64,000 bases of DNA from an uncultured Dehalococcoidia bacterium (GCA_951812625.1 CATOSP010000002.1:2214880-2278879), one strand, 5' to 3'; shown: positions 18,379-27,845, numbered from the stretch's first letter. A program made the numbers and translations. Notes: generated by a model not told the origin, from the letters alone.

Positions 18379-19344
18379 TCAGGCCGTGACAAGCCTCGGC
18401 TGGGCCGCGGTGCACCAGTGCAGATACTTGGGGTTCCGCCCGACCACAATATCGAAGTACATCTTCTGGAGCTTGGTGGAAATGGGACCCGCGTTCCCGT
18501 CCGCGATGGGGCGGTTGTCCAACTGCACGACTGGGGTCAGGTGGGCTGCGGTGCCGGTAAGGAATATTTCGTCCGCCAAGTAAAGCTCGCTGCGGTCGAT
18601 GCTGCGCTCAACGACTTCAATGCCTAGTTCCCGCTGGGCCAGTTGGATGATAGTGTCGCGGGTGATTCCCGGCAGCACATTGTCCTCAAGGGAAGAGGTG
18701 ATCAGCTTGCCCTTGCTGACCACGAACAGGTTCTCTCCCGAACCTTCGCACACATGGCCGTCATGGTTAAGAATAATCGCTTCGTCGAACCCGGCCAGGG
18801 TGGCCTCGGTCTTGGCCAGGATGCTGTTCACGTAGATGCCGCAAATCTTGAGCCGCGCCGGAATCATCGGATCGTCCACCCTGCGCCATGACGAGGTGCA
18901 ACAGCGCAGAATGTCGGACCCCAGGTAGTTTCCGAAGGGAACGGTGATCAGGGCAAAGTCGCTGGCCAACTCCTGCAGTTTCAGGTTGGCCACCAGCTCG
19001 GCGCTCTTGTATGCCAGCGGACGGATGTAGATGTCCTGCCGGTGCGAATTCCGCTCTACAAGCTCCACAGTGATCTGGCACAACTCCTCCAGCGAGTAGG
19101 GGATGTCCAGCATCAACAGTTTGCATCCCAGGAGCAGCCTTTCGTAGTGCTCCCGGAGGCGGTAGATATAGACTACGCCCTTTTCCTCGTTCCAGTTGCC
19201 GCGGATGCCCTCGAAAACGCCGGTGCCGTAGTGGAGGGCGTGAGTCATTATGTTGACCCGCGCGTCGGCCAAGGGGACGTACTCGCCCCGAAAGAAGGCC
19301 AGTAATTCGCTGGTGTTGGTTGCAGACCCTTGCCCCGTGCTCAC
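18379..19344 (-). CDS. ilvE: Branched-chain amino-acid aminotransferase
   Basis: The enzyme is a fold-type IV PLP transaminase for Leu, Ile and Val. The 321-residue product has the substrate/cofactor signatures THALHYGTGVFEGIRG, RPLAYKS (PLP lysine region), YVNSILAKTEA and the C-terminal EGSGENLFVVSKGKL plus PGITRDTIIQLA. I chose the GTG at 19344 because GGGAGGGG lies five bases before it; upstream in-frame codons would overlap the promoter. A promoter with TTGGAC and TATAAT at 19375-19404 gives it its own transcript. Confidence 0.93.
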   Translation of the reverse strand: MSTGQGSATNTSELLAFFRGEYVPLADARVNIMTHALHYGTGVFEGIRGNWNEEKGVVYIYRLREHYERLLLGCKLLMLDIPYSLEELCQITVELVERNSHRQDIYIRPLAYKSAELVANLKLQELASDFALITVPFGNYLGSDILRCCTSSWRRVDDPMIPARLKICGIYVNSILAKTEATLAGFDEAIILNHDGHVCEGSGENLFVVSKGKLITSSLEDNVLPGITRDTIIQLAQRELGIEVVERSIDRSELYLADEIFLTGTAAHLTPVVQLDNRPIADGNAGPISTKLQKMYFDIVVGRNPKYLHWCTAAQPRLVTA

Positions 19345-19374
19345 GTGATCCCCTCCCGGCGTAAATTCGGGGAA

Positions 19375-19404
19375 ATTATAATCCGTCATTTGTCCGGCGT
19401 CCAA
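19375..19404 (-). promoter_or_regulatory. Sigma70-type promoter for ilvE
   Basis: On the minus strand TTGGAC (19404-19399) and TATAAT (19380-19375) are spaced by 18 bases. The predicted start near 19369 leaves a short leader of about 25 bases before the GTG. The -35 begins five bases past the stop of the upstream MFS gene. Confidence 0.65.
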
Positions 19405-19408
19405 TATC

Positions 19409-20737
19409 CTAACCTGTCCGGGATGCAGACCCTGGAGATGCTCCAACAGTTGCCGGCACTGCCGGCTTGAATGACAAGAAGACCAATGTGGACGCCAACG
19501 CCGCCAGCCCTGCGGTCGCCATCAGGAGGAGATCGTAGCTACCGGTAATGTCATAGACCAACGGGCCGATGAACTGGCCCAGTCCCAGACCGCCGGCCTC
19601 CAGAGGGCGCAGCGCACCGACAATCGTCCCGTACACGGACCTTCCGTAGTAGTCTGCCAGCAGCATTGAGGTCAGCGCCTCCTGGGAACTGGTGAGCAGA
19701 CCCCAGAACAAGCCGAATGTATAGGCCGCCAGCAGCGAACCAACCCAAGAGAGCAGCACAACCAACACTGCCGTCGACATGAGGGTGCCGACGAGACACC
19801 ACCTGGGAGTCAGTTTCCCGGCGATGTATCCCCAGATGATGTTGGTCAGAGCCAGGAACGTGCTGAGACTCAATACTCCCGCAGCCTGGACCATCGACAA
19901 TCCCGCCTCTTCGTGAAGGTAGGGCACCATGCTGAACCCCACCGCGGACCCGGCAGTATAGGTCACGAAGATGGTGGCGGCGATCAGCCAGTAGGTCCGG
20001 GTGCGGAACACCTGCCGGGCGGTCCATTCCACCTCACCCGAGCTTCCTGCCGCGACTGGCTGCGTCGCGCCGCTGCCGGGCGCCACCGACGTCTCGGGAC
20101 TGCGTCCGTCCGGCAGGAGGCCGATCTCCTCGGGGCGGCGACGGATGAACAGGAGCATGGGAAGAGCCAAGGCGAAGCTGAAGATGCCGAACAACCGGAA
20201 GGCGGTCCTCCAGTCGGCTATCAGGGCTATGGCCGAGGTCAACTGGATGATTATTGCCCCGCTTACCGGGCGGAACATGCCGATGAATGCCAGGGCGACG
20301 TATCGCCTGCGGTCGAAGAAGTTGACGGCCAGGGTGCGCGGCACCACTCCTATGAAGAGGGGTTGGCTGACTGCACGGCCAAGTATGGAGGCTGCGTAGA
20401 AGACTGCAACAGACCTGAAGGTAGCCAGCGACACCAGGCAACCCCCAAGGACCAACGCGCCGGAGGCCATGAGCCAACGTGCGTTGTACCGGTCGGCCAT
20501 CCTGCCGACAACCGGCCCCATGAATCCCGAAGCCCAGACTCCGAGGGAAGCGGCAAGCCCGATTGTACTGCGAGTCCAAGCGGTGTCTTCAAGGATGAAT
20601 CCCTGGATGCCCCCGAGGACGATGCCCGCAACGGTGGTGGCGACGAAGGCTCCCGCTGCTCCCGTTCCCAAGACCAGCCAACCATAGAAGAAGGGGAGGC
20701 GGGGATGCCAGTCGAGTACAGTCCTGATTAACCCCAA
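19409..20737 (-). CDS. MFS transporter
   Basis: The ~442-residue protein has twelve hydrophobic segments and a major-facilitator loop 2-3 signature (GFMGPVVGRMADRYNARW). A charged central loop (RRRPEEIGLLPDGRSPE) divides the halves, as in oxalate/formate- or monocarboxylate-type MFS proteins. The substrate is unknown. The likely start is a TTG at 20737 with AAGGGG seven bases before it; earlier codons read as unlikely N-terminal sequence. Confidence 0.85.
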   Translation of the reverse strand: MGLIRTVLDWHPRLPFFYGWLVLGTGAAGAFVATTVAGIVLGGIQGFILEDTAWTRSTIGLAASLGVWASGFMGPVVGRMADRYNARWLMASGALVLGGCLVSLATFRSVAVFYAASILGRAVSQPLFIGVVPRTLAVNFFDRRRYVALAFIGMFRPVSGAIIIQLTSAIALIADWRTAFRLFGIFSFALALPMLLFIRRRPEEIGLLPDGRSPETSVAPGSGATQPVAAGSSGEVEWTARQVFRTRTYWLIAATIFVTYTAGSAVGFSMVPYLHEEAGLSMVQAAGVLSLSTFLALTNIIWGYIAGKLTPRWCLVGTLMSTAVLVVLLSWVGSLLAAYTFGLFWGLLTSSQEALTSMLLADYYGRSVYGTIVGALRPLEAGGLGLGQFIGPLVYDITGSYDLLLMATAGLAALASTLVFLSFKPAVPATVGASPGSASRTG

Positions 20738-20927
20738 GTGATGACCCCTTGAACAGACCCGCGCCATTGTAACTGTCGCGGATGCCGGTGGCCAGAGGCC
20801 GGGCGACTACGGGCATCCTCGGCGGGCAGGGTCTCATGGTCCAGAAGGGGACGGTCTCACGGGAGTTGGGGACGAGGCCGCCCTCGGTCGAGCCCGGTCA
20901 GATCTCCGGTTTTCAAGAGGACAGTCT

Positions 20928-21455
20928 CTACGCTGTCGCCCCTTCTGGCGGGCCCTTACCCGGCAAGGAACCTTTGGCCAACTGCCGCCAGTAGTCCATG
21001 TTCTGCCAGTGTTCGACCAGATCAGACAGACCCAGGCCTGACTGGCCTGAATCGCCACCCTTGCCAACGTTCTCCAGCCCGCGTTTCATGGCGCAGATGG
21101 GAACCGGGTCTTCTATGGTACGGGGGATGAGGCCGCGTTCGGCCGCTTTGGGCAGGAGGGCACGCAGGACCTCGCGGGCCTGGGGAAGGACGCGGCGCTC
21201 CTGGAGGCAACGACTCAGGTAGTTCTGGAGAGCCGTGAGGTTCCGGGCGTGGTGCCCGCGTTTTGCCATGCGCTTGAACAATACGGAGGCCCAATCGAAG
21301 GGGTCCTTCACGGGGCCGGACTTGGGGTTGATCAGGGCGTCGGCTACCTCATCACAGAATTCAGCGGTGACTTTGTCGAGTCGGTAAACCTCGACTTCGG
21401 TTGCGTACTTCCGGAGGAGGGCTTCAATCTGGGACCTGATCTGGGAGAGAGTCAT
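20928..21455 (-). CDS. Hypothetical cytosolic protein
   Basis: I cannot assign this 175-residue, helix-rich soluble protein. It starts MTLSQIRSQIEALLRKYATE and contains FDWASVLFKRMAKRGHHARN; there are no cysteine clusters or membrane segments. The C-terminal 45 residues (GKGGDSGQSGLGL onward) look disordered. A good ribosome binding site (AGAGG) precedes the ATG. It stands alone next to a repeat-rich gap. Confidence 0.55.
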   Translation of the reverse strand: MTLSQIRSQIEALLRKYATEVEVYRLDKVTAEFCDEVADALINPKSGPVKDPFDWASVLFKRMAKRGHHARNLTALQNYLSRCLQERRVLPQAREVLRALLPKAAERGLIPRTIEDPVPICAMKRGLENVGKGGDSGQSGLGLSDLVEHWQNMDYWRQLAKGSLPGKGPPEGATA

Positions 21456-21498
21456 GGTTACACCTCTTCAAGAAAGTGAGCGGTTGGGTGTGGAGTGA

Positions 21499-21545
21499 CG
21501 GGGGTAAATCCCCCTTAATCCCCCTTTTGCGAAAGGGGGAAAAAC
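21499..21545. repeat. C/G-run palindromic repeat (REP-like)
   Basis: Two AATCCCCCTT blocks are followed by TTGCGAAAGGGGGA, and GGGGG precedes them, giving alternative stem-loops from CCCCC and GGGGG runs. The same type of element is widespread between genes in many bacteria and is often mis-translated as SPLIPLLRKGE peptides. It lies just upstream of the hypothetical gene at 20928-21455. Confidence 0.65.
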
Positions 21546-22008
21546 CCGATTTTCCGGTCAGATGCGGACAAATCCGGACATTTCTGGTAGCCGGAGACGT
21601 AGGGGGGATCGAGTCTAGGGAAGGACAGGACTGGTGTTTGCGGGTTGCGTTGTCAGGTTTTCTGGACAATGAACATCGTGTGCCTCAGTGGCTGTCCTGG
21701 ACTGGCCCTGCCCTCCTCATGAAGGTGTCTTACGGTGGAGGGCCTTACAGGTCGGACAGATATAATGGTACATACGTTCGATTACGTTGGCAAGGGGCGT
21801 TTGTCAGGGGAATCGTTCGGGTTCGGGTGGGTCAGCCCACTAACAACAGGCACGGGATTCCCGGCATTCGTGGCAATGACGGTTGGGGCCGGGGATAAGA
21901 CTGGCTACGTCGGAATGCTGCCCGCGACGCAGAGCCCATTGACGGGCATTTTGATGGCGTCTACACTCCTTACGCCAATGCTCATGCGCGTTGCCGCGAG
22001 GATGTTCC
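21546..22008. other. Non-coding, repeat-rich gap
   Basis: No convincing gene is seen here. Open frames across it are low-complexity and have no family match. It includes a second REP-like palindrome at 21854-21880, close in form to the common GGATTCCCGC...GCGGGAATGAC elements, and copies of TCCGGAC near 21585. Confidence 0.5.
21854..21880. repeat. REP-like palindrome
   Basis: The sequence runs GGGATTCCCGGCATTCG then TGGCAATGAC. It matches the general form of bacterial GGATTCCCG...CGGGAATGAC intergenic palindromes, with several substitutions that weaken the stem. Confidence 0.5.
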
Positions 22009-23481
22009 TTGGACCTGGTCCGCCTCTGCCCTGTCTGCGAACACATCAACACCCCAGCCGACGCCTCCCGGTGCAGATCATGCTGGGGGTTCCTTACGCA
22101 CACGACCCCGATCCCCCGTTCCGAGGCGGAGCGGCACGTCAGCCGCGTTCGAATACCGATCTGGCGTCGAAGATACCTCCTAATCGCCCTGGGGCTCATT
22201 GTTGCCCTTGTCGCCTGGCGGGCAGTGGTGATGTTCGACGTTGTTCCCCTAGTGTTCCCGCCACCCGGGCCGCACACCGACGCGAGCGCCGACGTACAGC
22301 CGGGCAACTGGGCGCAGGTACGCCGCACCGCCAACAGCGCAGGCTACACGCCCGAAAAGGCACCAGTGCCATTCAGACGCGGAACCCGGGTGATCGCAGG
22401 GGACCCACGCGGTACAGGGGACTCACGTTTCCAGTGGGATGTGCTGTGGACATTCGACGGCAAGGAACCCCTGACCAATACCGTAGCCGTTGCCGGACAT
22501 CAAGTGTTCCTGTCCACAGAGGGCGGCCGCACACTTTCCCTTGACCGGGAAACGGGCCGAGTCCTGTGGGAACATCGCAGCCCGTTCCCGTCCAGCACCA
22601 CACCCGCAGTTACCGGCGACCTGGCGGTAACCGCTCTTCGGCCCGGCAAGGTGGTAGCGCTGGACCGAGCCAGCGGCAACGTGCGCTGGGAGACGGACCT
22701 GGGAGAGCCACTGTTCTCTTCCCCAGTGATAGTCGATGGCCGGGTCTACATCGGAGCTACTGACAGGAACTTGCACGGCCTGGAGGCCGCCGATGGGGAG
22801 AAGCGTTGGAAGTTCACATCCGACGACTGGGTGAATGCACCTCCTTCCTATGACGGGGACATTCTCGCCATGGCGTCTCGCAGCACGAGGGTGGAACTTG
22901 TGGAGACCCGGACGGCCCGCCGCAAGCTGATTTATGACGTCAGGGGAGTCAGGAAGGTGTCGGGAGGTCCAGTTATCCAAGGGGACCTGGTCTATTTCGG
23001 GACACAGGACGGGACGGTCTGGGCGATTGACCGGAACGCGACCACATATCCACTGGAGCGGGCATTCCAGTTCATCCGCCTGAATCTCTACATCTGGGGT
23101 CTCGGGTCTTTGCCAGTGCAAAAAGGCACCGTATGGACGCACTCGGTTGAAGGTGAGATGCCCCACGCTCCGGTCGTTGGTCCCAGCGCCGTGTTCGCCG
23201 CCACCAGCGATGGGAGAGTCGCGGCTATCGACACGCACACCGGTGAGGCATTGTGGACCACTGATGTAGAGGGAGAGATAACGTCGGGCCTCACAGTTGC
23301 CGGAAATACTGTACTGGCGGGCACGGGCGACGGGCGAGTCACCGGCCTTGACACGAACACCGGCGAGATGCTTTGGGAGTTCCCCACAGGGGGCGCGGTA
23401 ACAGCAACACCCATAGTCGCCGGTGGGGTGATGTACGTGGCGTCCCAAGATGGGAAGTTGCGCGCCGTTGCCGGAGAGTAG
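22009..23481 (+). CDS. Zinc-ribbon, membrane-anchored PQQ-like beta-propeller protein
   Basis: The protein starts with a zinc ribbon (CPVCEHINTPADASRCRSC), then one membrane helix near residue 50-75, then a large propeller of PQQ/quinoprotein-type repeats such as LSLDRETGRVLWEHRSP, VVALDRASGNVRWE, GLEAADGEKRWKF, AAIDTHTGEALW and VTGLDTNTGEMLWEF. The repeats resemble BamB and PQQ dehydrogenases but no catalytic residues stand out, so a scaffold or sensor role is likely. I chose the TTG at 22009, seven bases after a GAGG; a TTG at 21991 is also in frame. Confidence 0.8.
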   Translation: MDLVRLCPVCEHINTPADASRCRSCWGFLTHTTPIPRSEAERHVSRVRIPIWRRRYLLIALGLIVALVAWRAVVMFDVVPLVFPPPGPHTDASADVQPGNWAQVRRTANSAGYTPEKAPVPFRRGTRVIAGDPRGTGDSRFQWDVLWTFDGKEPLTNTVAVAGHQVFLSTEGGRTLSLDRETGRVLWEHRSPFPSSTTPAVTGDLAVTALRPGKVVALDRASGNVRWETDLGEPLFSSPVIVDGRVYIGATDRNLHGLEAADGEKRWKFTSDDWVNAPPSYDGDILAMASRSTRVELVETRTARRKLIYDVRGVRKVSGGPVIQGDLVYFGTQDGTVWAIDRNATTYPLERAFQFIRLNLYIWGLGSLPVQKGTVWTHSVEGEMPHAPVVGPSAVFAATSDGRVAAIDTHTGEALWTTDVEGEITSGLTVAGNTVLAGTGDGRVTGLDTNTGEMLWEFPTGGAVTATPIVAGGVMYVASQDGKLRAVAGE

Positions 23482-23635
23482 GCGCCGCTTTGGACCCGGC
23501 GCTCCGGTCCCCTGCGAGCAACAGACCACGCCCAGATACGGGCCCGCCGCTTCCCTATAGAGCAACTGCGCAAAACAGGATAAACTAGCGGACGCATACG
23601 CTGGCGCGGCGCAATACATTTTCGAGGAGTGAGCA

Positions 23636-24490
23636 ATGGGTAAGCTGGACGGCCGGGTGACCATAGTCACCGGCGCGAGCAGGGGCATCGGCAGCGGGAT
23701 AGCCAGGTTGTTTGCGGCCGAAGGCGCGAAGGTTGCCTGCGCGGCCCGCACACTGCGGGAAGGGGACCATCCACTGGAGGGTTCGCTGGAAAAGACCGTT
23801 AACGACATACGCGAGGACGGCGGCGAGGCCACTCCCGTCGCGGTCAACATATCCCTGCCTGAAGACTGCGAAAGGCTGGTGCAGGAAACCAGGGATGCAT
23901 ACGGCCCAGTGGACATACTGGTCAACAACGCCGCCCTGACCTATTACATTCCCACCAAGGACTTCCCCCTGAACCGCTGGATGAGGTCATGGCTGGTGAA
24001 CTTCCAGGCTCCCTTCATGCTCAGCCAACTGGTGCTGGAAGACATGGTTGACAGGAAGACCGGCAGCATCATCAACATTTCATCAGGATCTGCAATCGGC
24101 CCCGGCCGCGGGCCTTACCCCGATGCCGGTCCCAACCGGGGAGGCACCTGCTACGGCGCAGAGAAGGCGGCGCTGGAACGGTTCACCCAGGGTCTGGCAC
24201 AGGAAGTCTATCCCGACGGAGTTTCGGTGACCGCGTTATCCCCTTCCCAGGTCGTGCCAACGCCGGGGACCGTCTACCACAACCTCGTCACCGGCATTGA
24301 CGACCCAAGGGGAGAACACCCGGAACTGATGGCCAAGGCGGCCTTATTGCTGGCCTCCGAACCCCTGGACAAAGTGGCTGGCCGCGTCACATACAGCCAG
24401 CAAATCCTCAAGGAGTTCGGTTGGATTACTGAGGCCAAAGGCACCGGCGTGGACCCCGACCGTCCCGGAAGCGGCTATAGCCAGATATAA
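23636..24490 (+). CDS. Short-chain dehydrogenase/reductase (SDR)
   Basis: The 284-residue protein has a classical SDR Rossmann fold: TGASRGIGSGIARLF at residue ~13, NNAALTYY near residue 99 and a serine in NISSGSAIG. The catalytic Tyr/Lys pair appears as CYGAEKAALERF, the YxxxK motif. An insertion around GPYPDAGPNRGG precedes that motif. The substrate is unknown. A GAGGAG site precedes the ATG. The next genes lie on the same strand with short gaps. Confidence 0.9.
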   Translation: MGKLDGRVTIVTGASRGIGSGIARLFAAEGAKVACAARTLREGDHPLEGSLEKTVNDIREDGGEATPVAVNISLPEDCERLVQETRDAYGPVDILVNNAALTYYIPTKDFPLNRWMRSWLVNFQAPFMLSQLVLEDMVDRKTGSIINISSGSAIGPGRGPYPDAGPNRGGTCYGAEKAALERFTQGLAQEVYPDGVSVTALSPSQVVPTPGTVYHNLVTGIDDPRGEHPELMAKAALLLASEPLDKVAGRVTYSQQILKEFGWITEAKGTGVDPDRPGSGYSQI

Positions 24491-24532
24491 CGGCCATTCA
24501 GCGATTGGCCCAGAACTGCCGAGGAGGCGCAA

Positions 24533-25147
24533 GTGTCCACCAGGTACGGCATCGAACTGGTCTTCAACCCGGAGTTCAACTCGGGGATCTACCGGGTACG
24601 GCAGTTGGTCTGCGGGCAATACGGTTGCTGGGCGGCAGAGATGCACATGCTCAGGATGAGCCTGGCGCCGTACTTCGAGTGCCCGGAAGACGGCCTGGCG
24701 GACCTGGACAGGGAAATCTCCCAGGCAGCAGAGAACAGCAGGTCGCGCAACCCCAGTATGATCCTGCCCCGGACCGGTATCTCCACGGACGATGCCAGTC
24801 GTTCCGTGTTCCTCCATTTCGGCGACCCTGACGGCGCGCTGGGCAGTCTGCGGCAGATGGCCGTTGATGCGGTGGGTCGCGTCGGCGGAGCGAAGATTCC
24901 GGGCTTTGCACAGGAGTTCGCGCCACGGGTGGCGCTGCTGGAATACGGAGACATTGATCCGGCCATACTCGCCGACGCCGCGGAATACGCCGGTGGCGCG
25001 GCCACGAGCGTCGACCTGGCCATGATGGGAACCGCCTGGAGGCTGCTCATAGTCAGGTATTCGTCCGAGGCCGCCGGAGACGATTGGAGCAACGGACGCT
25101 GGGCCAACGACGTTGGCTGGAAACAACTACACAGCTACCCCCTCTAA
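24533..25147 (+). CDS. Hypothetical protein, possibly 2H-phosphoesterase-like
   Basis: I cannot firmly assign this 204-residue protein. It begins STRYGIELVFNPEFNSGIYR with MHMLRMSLAPYF after it, which loosely recalls the first half of LigT/2H phosphoesterases, but the paired HxT/S motifs are not clear. Its start is a GTG with AGGAGG five bases before it. It lies between the SDR and lyase genes with small gaps, so it probably belongs to the same unit. Confidence 0.55.
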   Translation: MSTRYGIELVFNPEFNSGIYRVRQLVCGQYGCWAAEMHMLRMSLAPYFECPEDGLADLDREISQAAENSRSRNPSMILPRTGISTDDASRSVFLHFGDPDGALGSLRQMAVDAVGRVGGAKIPGFAQEFAPRVALLEYGDIDPAILADAAEYAGGAATSVDLAMMGTAWRLLIVRYSSEAAGDDWSNGRWANDVGWKQLHSYPL

Positions 25148-25180
25148 CAATCCCAATTCACACTTTGGAAGGAGCATGAT

Positions 25181-26047
25181 ATGAAGGCCACGACCAGACT
25201 ACGCCAAATGCTCGCCTCCGGGGATATGATTGTCGCCCCGTTCGTTCTCAACGCCCTGCACGCCAAGATCGCCGAGTCGGTGGGCTTCCAAGCGGTCTAC
25301 ATGACCGGGGCGGGGACGGCCGCGGAAAGAGGCTTCCCGGACGTGGGCCTGCTGACCATGACGGAGATGGTTGCCAACGCCAAGTACATCGCCAACGCAG
25401 TGGACGTCCCGGTCATCTGCGACTCGGACACGGGCTATGGCAACCCTCTGAATGTACAGCGCACCGTCCGCGAATACGAGTCCGCAGGCGTGGCTGCCAT
25501 CCACCTGGAAGACCAGGTCTTTCCCAAGAAGTGCGGTTTCTTCGAGGGCAAGCAGGTGATACCCGTGGAAGAGCATGTCCAGAAGATCCGGGCTGCCCTG
25601 GATGCCCGCACCGACCCGGACTTCGTGATTATCGCCCGATGCGACGCCTACGCCGTCACCGGATGGGAAGACACCATAAGCCGCTGCAACGCCTACATAG
25701 ACGCCGGGGCCGACATGGTATTCGTGGACGGCATTAAGAGCGAGAGCGACATCCAGAACTATGCCAGGGACATGGCGGACCTGCCCCGCATGTACAACGG
25801 GGACCTGATGAACACGAACGACGTTGCCGCCCTGGGCTACAAGCTGATGATCTGCGGCAGCACCATCTGGCTGATCTACCAGCAGGTCAAGGAGTCCTTC
25901 GAGGAGCTGAAGGCCAGCGGAGCGGTAAACGCCGCGCGCTACGGGTCCCGGTGGGACGTTGCCGACCTGCTCGGCCTGGACCAGGTATACGAGCTGGAGC
26001 GAAAGTATGGAGTAACCGAGCCGTCGGTCTCGCCAACAGCGGACTAA
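25181..26047 (+). CDS. Isocitrate lyase / PEP mutase-family lyase (with catalytic Cys)
   Basis: This 288-residue TIM-barrel enzyme has the Mg-binding CDSDTGYGNPLNV motif and HLEDQVFPKKCGFFEGK. The KKCG segment with its cysteine is the C-C lyase signature of methylisocitrate and isocitrate lyases. Later motifs (IIARCDAYAV, DAGADMVFVDG) fit the 2,3-dimethylmalate / methylisocitrate lyase-like group. The likely reaction is retro-Claisen cleavage of a small 2-hydroxy-diacid; the exact substrate is unknown. A second family member lies at 31699-32586. Confidence 0.88.
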   Translation: MKATTRLRQMLASGDMIVAPFVLNALHAKIAESVGFQAVYMTGAGTAAERGFPDVGLLTMTEMVANAKYIANAVDVPVICDSDTGYGNPLNVQRTVREYESAGVAAIHLEDQVFPKKCGFFEGKQVIPVEEHVQKIRAALDARTDPDFVIIARCDAYAVTGWEDTISRCNAYIDAGADMVFVDGIKSESDIQNYARDMADLPRMYNGDLMNTNDVAALGYKLMICGSTIWLIYQQVKESFEELKASGAVNAARYGSRWDVADLLGLDQVYELERKYGVTEPSVSPTAD

Positions 26048-26138
26048 TCCAGATCACCGGTCCATTGAAATGGCTTGCCCGTGGCGCCAGGACGGAGCCG
26101 ACGGGGCAAGTCCATATCTTTCACTGGTGTGGTGTCAG

Positions 26139-26696
26139 ATGACCACCAAGCTGAAACTTATCACTGCCGACGAACTGTTGCGGATGCCACGTGAGGAAGG
26201 CGTCCGGTACGAGCTTATCCGTGGAGTGTTGGTCCCGAAGATGCCTACTGGAGACCGTCACCGCATAACAGTGAGCAGATTTGACACCGCCCTTTCAAAT
26301 TGGTCTGACGAAAACGACTACGGCAGCGTCGGCGCGGGGGAACCCGGTTACTTGCTGGACCGTGACCCCGATACAGTGCGCGCTCCCGACGTGGTCTGGA
26401 TAGCGCCGGGACGGGTGCCGGAGGGTACCCAGGGCTACCCGGAGATTGCGCCCGACCTGGCCGTAGAGGTCAAGTCACCCAGCAACTCCAATTCCGAAAT
26501 GGCGGCCAAAGCAGCGATGTGGCTGAGCTACGGCTCAAAGGAAGTATGGGTTGCCAACCCGGAAACCACGACCGTCACCAGACACCGACCCAGCCAACTA
26601 CCCGTAACCCCAGGAGAGGACGACATTCTGGACGGGGGCGACCTTCTCCCAGGGTTCACCATCCCGGTCTGGCGGCTGTTCCGCCGGAGGAAGTAA
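26139..26696 (+). CDS. Uma2-family putative endonuclease
   Basis: The ~185-residue protein matches Uma2 (DUF820), a PD-(D/E)xK-type nuclease fold common as multicopy genes. Visible features are RYELIRGVLV, the DPDTVRAPDVVWIAPG stretch with the active-site Asp, DLAVEVKSPSNS with the ExK, and MWLSYGSKEVWVANPETTTV. The start is the ATG at 26139. Cellular function is unknown for the family. Confidence 0.88.
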   Translation: MTTKLKLITADELLRMPREEGVRYELIRGVLVPKMPTGDRHRITVSRFDTALSNWSDENDYGSVGAGEPGYLLDRDPDTVRAPDVVWIAPGRVPEGTQGYPEIAPDLAVEVKSPSNSNSEMAAKAAMWLSYGSKEVWVANPETTTVTRHRPSQLPVTPGEDDILDGGDLLPGFTIPVWRLFRRRK

Positions 26697-26728
26697 ATGC
26701 AGCAGCGGGGATGTACGGGAGGGCTAGC

Positions 26729-27748
26729 TTATAGAAGTATTACGACCGCTGCAATAGCCAAGGCGGCTGTCAGGAACACAGCGCCCCCCACGGTAGTCCT
26801 GGTCTTGGACAGCGGTACTCCCGATCCCACGTACTTCGAGGCGCTGCCGGAGCTTATGTGGTTCAGGCAAAACTGGGCATCTCCGTAAGTGTAGTGGTGG
26901 GAAAGTACGTCATAGGAGTGGACCGTCTCCCGATGCAATACCGTATCCGCATCAGCGGGGGTCTGAAATTCCTGGCGTATTTCGTCACCGGTCATGGACT
27001 TGAAGTGCTTCGCTGCAAGTCCATTCTTAAACTCGTTCCCGCCAAGTCCGCTCAGTTGGTACGTTAACTCGGTCGAGCAAGAGAACTTCCTGGTTATGAT
27101 CTCGCCCTCCACCAGCTGGCCCACGCCTTCGCACCGGTTGCAAAGCACAGCTCCGCCCCCGTTGCAACGATTGCAGACCACCTGACCACTTGCGCCGCAT
27201 CGACTGCATCTTTCCGGGATTCTGCCTCTGCCACTGCACTCACCACACCGGCGGCGGTGCTCAATGTCCGTATCAAAGTCTCTATCCCTGAAAAGCCCGC
27301 CACTGCGCCGATATTCGGAACGCCCCTCCACATATTCGCCCTTCCCATCGCACATAGTGCATCTTACGTTTTCCTGTCCGGTCCCCCGGCAGGTCCCGCA
27401 GTCCATTGTGGTCGGGCACGGTACATCTCCCCTTCCTGAGCAGTTGTCACATGCAACGCCCCGGTCGTTGGCCATGATCTTGAGGGTCTCGTTCTTGAAT
27501 TCCTGGGGCCGGTAATCTATGTCAGTCGAGTAGCTGTCGGCATCCCGAGCGCGGACGGTCTTTGTTTGTACCCGGTCGCTCATAACCATGTATTCTGTGG
27601 TGGTCTTGTGGCAGACCAGGCTTTCCGCACCAACGGCACTGACCTGGTCAAGAAAATCGCCAGGCAGGAATATCCTCTGCAGCCACGCTTTCTGCCGCCA
27701 CCCTTCCAACAAATCGTCGTGGGTTGTGCTGGTACTCTGCATCGTCAT
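26729..27748 (-). CDS. Cysteine-rich, tail-anchored protein (copy 1)
   Basis: The 339-residue protein has an N-terminal domain (DDLLEGWRQKAWLQRIFLPGDFLDQVSAVG, split here for brevity), a central DnaJ-type zinc region with repeated CxxCxGxG motifs such as CDNCSGRGDVPC, CGTCRGTG, CGECSGRG and CNRCNGGGAVLC, and a C-terminal domain. One C-terminal membrane helix follows (VGGAVFLTAALAIAAVVILL). There is no J domain. The next gene upstream is a clear paralog. Function is unknown; redox or chaperone-like binding by the zinc region is a guess from DnaJ. Confidence 0.72.
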   Translation of the reverse strand: MTMQSTSTTHDDLLEGWRQKAWLQRIFLPGDFLDQVSAVGAESLVCHKTTTEYMVMSDRVQTKTVRARDADSYSTDIDYRPQEFKNETLKIMANDRGVACDNCSGRGDVPCPTTMDCGTCRGTGQENVRCTMCDGKGEYVEGRSEYRRSGGLFRDRDFDTDIEHRRRCGECSGRGRIPERCSRCGASGQVVCNRCNGGGAVLCNRCEGVGQLVEGEIITRKFSCSTELTYQLSGLGGNEFKNGLAAKHFKSMTGDEIRQEFQTPADADTVLHRETVHSYDVLSHHYTYGDAQFCLNHISSGSASKYVGSGVPLSKTRTTVGGAVFLTAALAIAAVVILL

Positions 27749-27845
27749 AGCGTTCCTCCCTCGCTCTCTGTGTGATTCATCTACTCCTGGGACAACAGGC
27801 TACCGGGGGCAGAAAATGCAGCAGCGAGATAGGTGGCATCGCCAA

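Noticed and set aside
24533..25147. 2'-5' RNA ligase-like (2H) enzyme
   Set aside because: The start loosely recalls the family, but the two HxT/S motifs are not present in clear form, so it is left as hypothetical.
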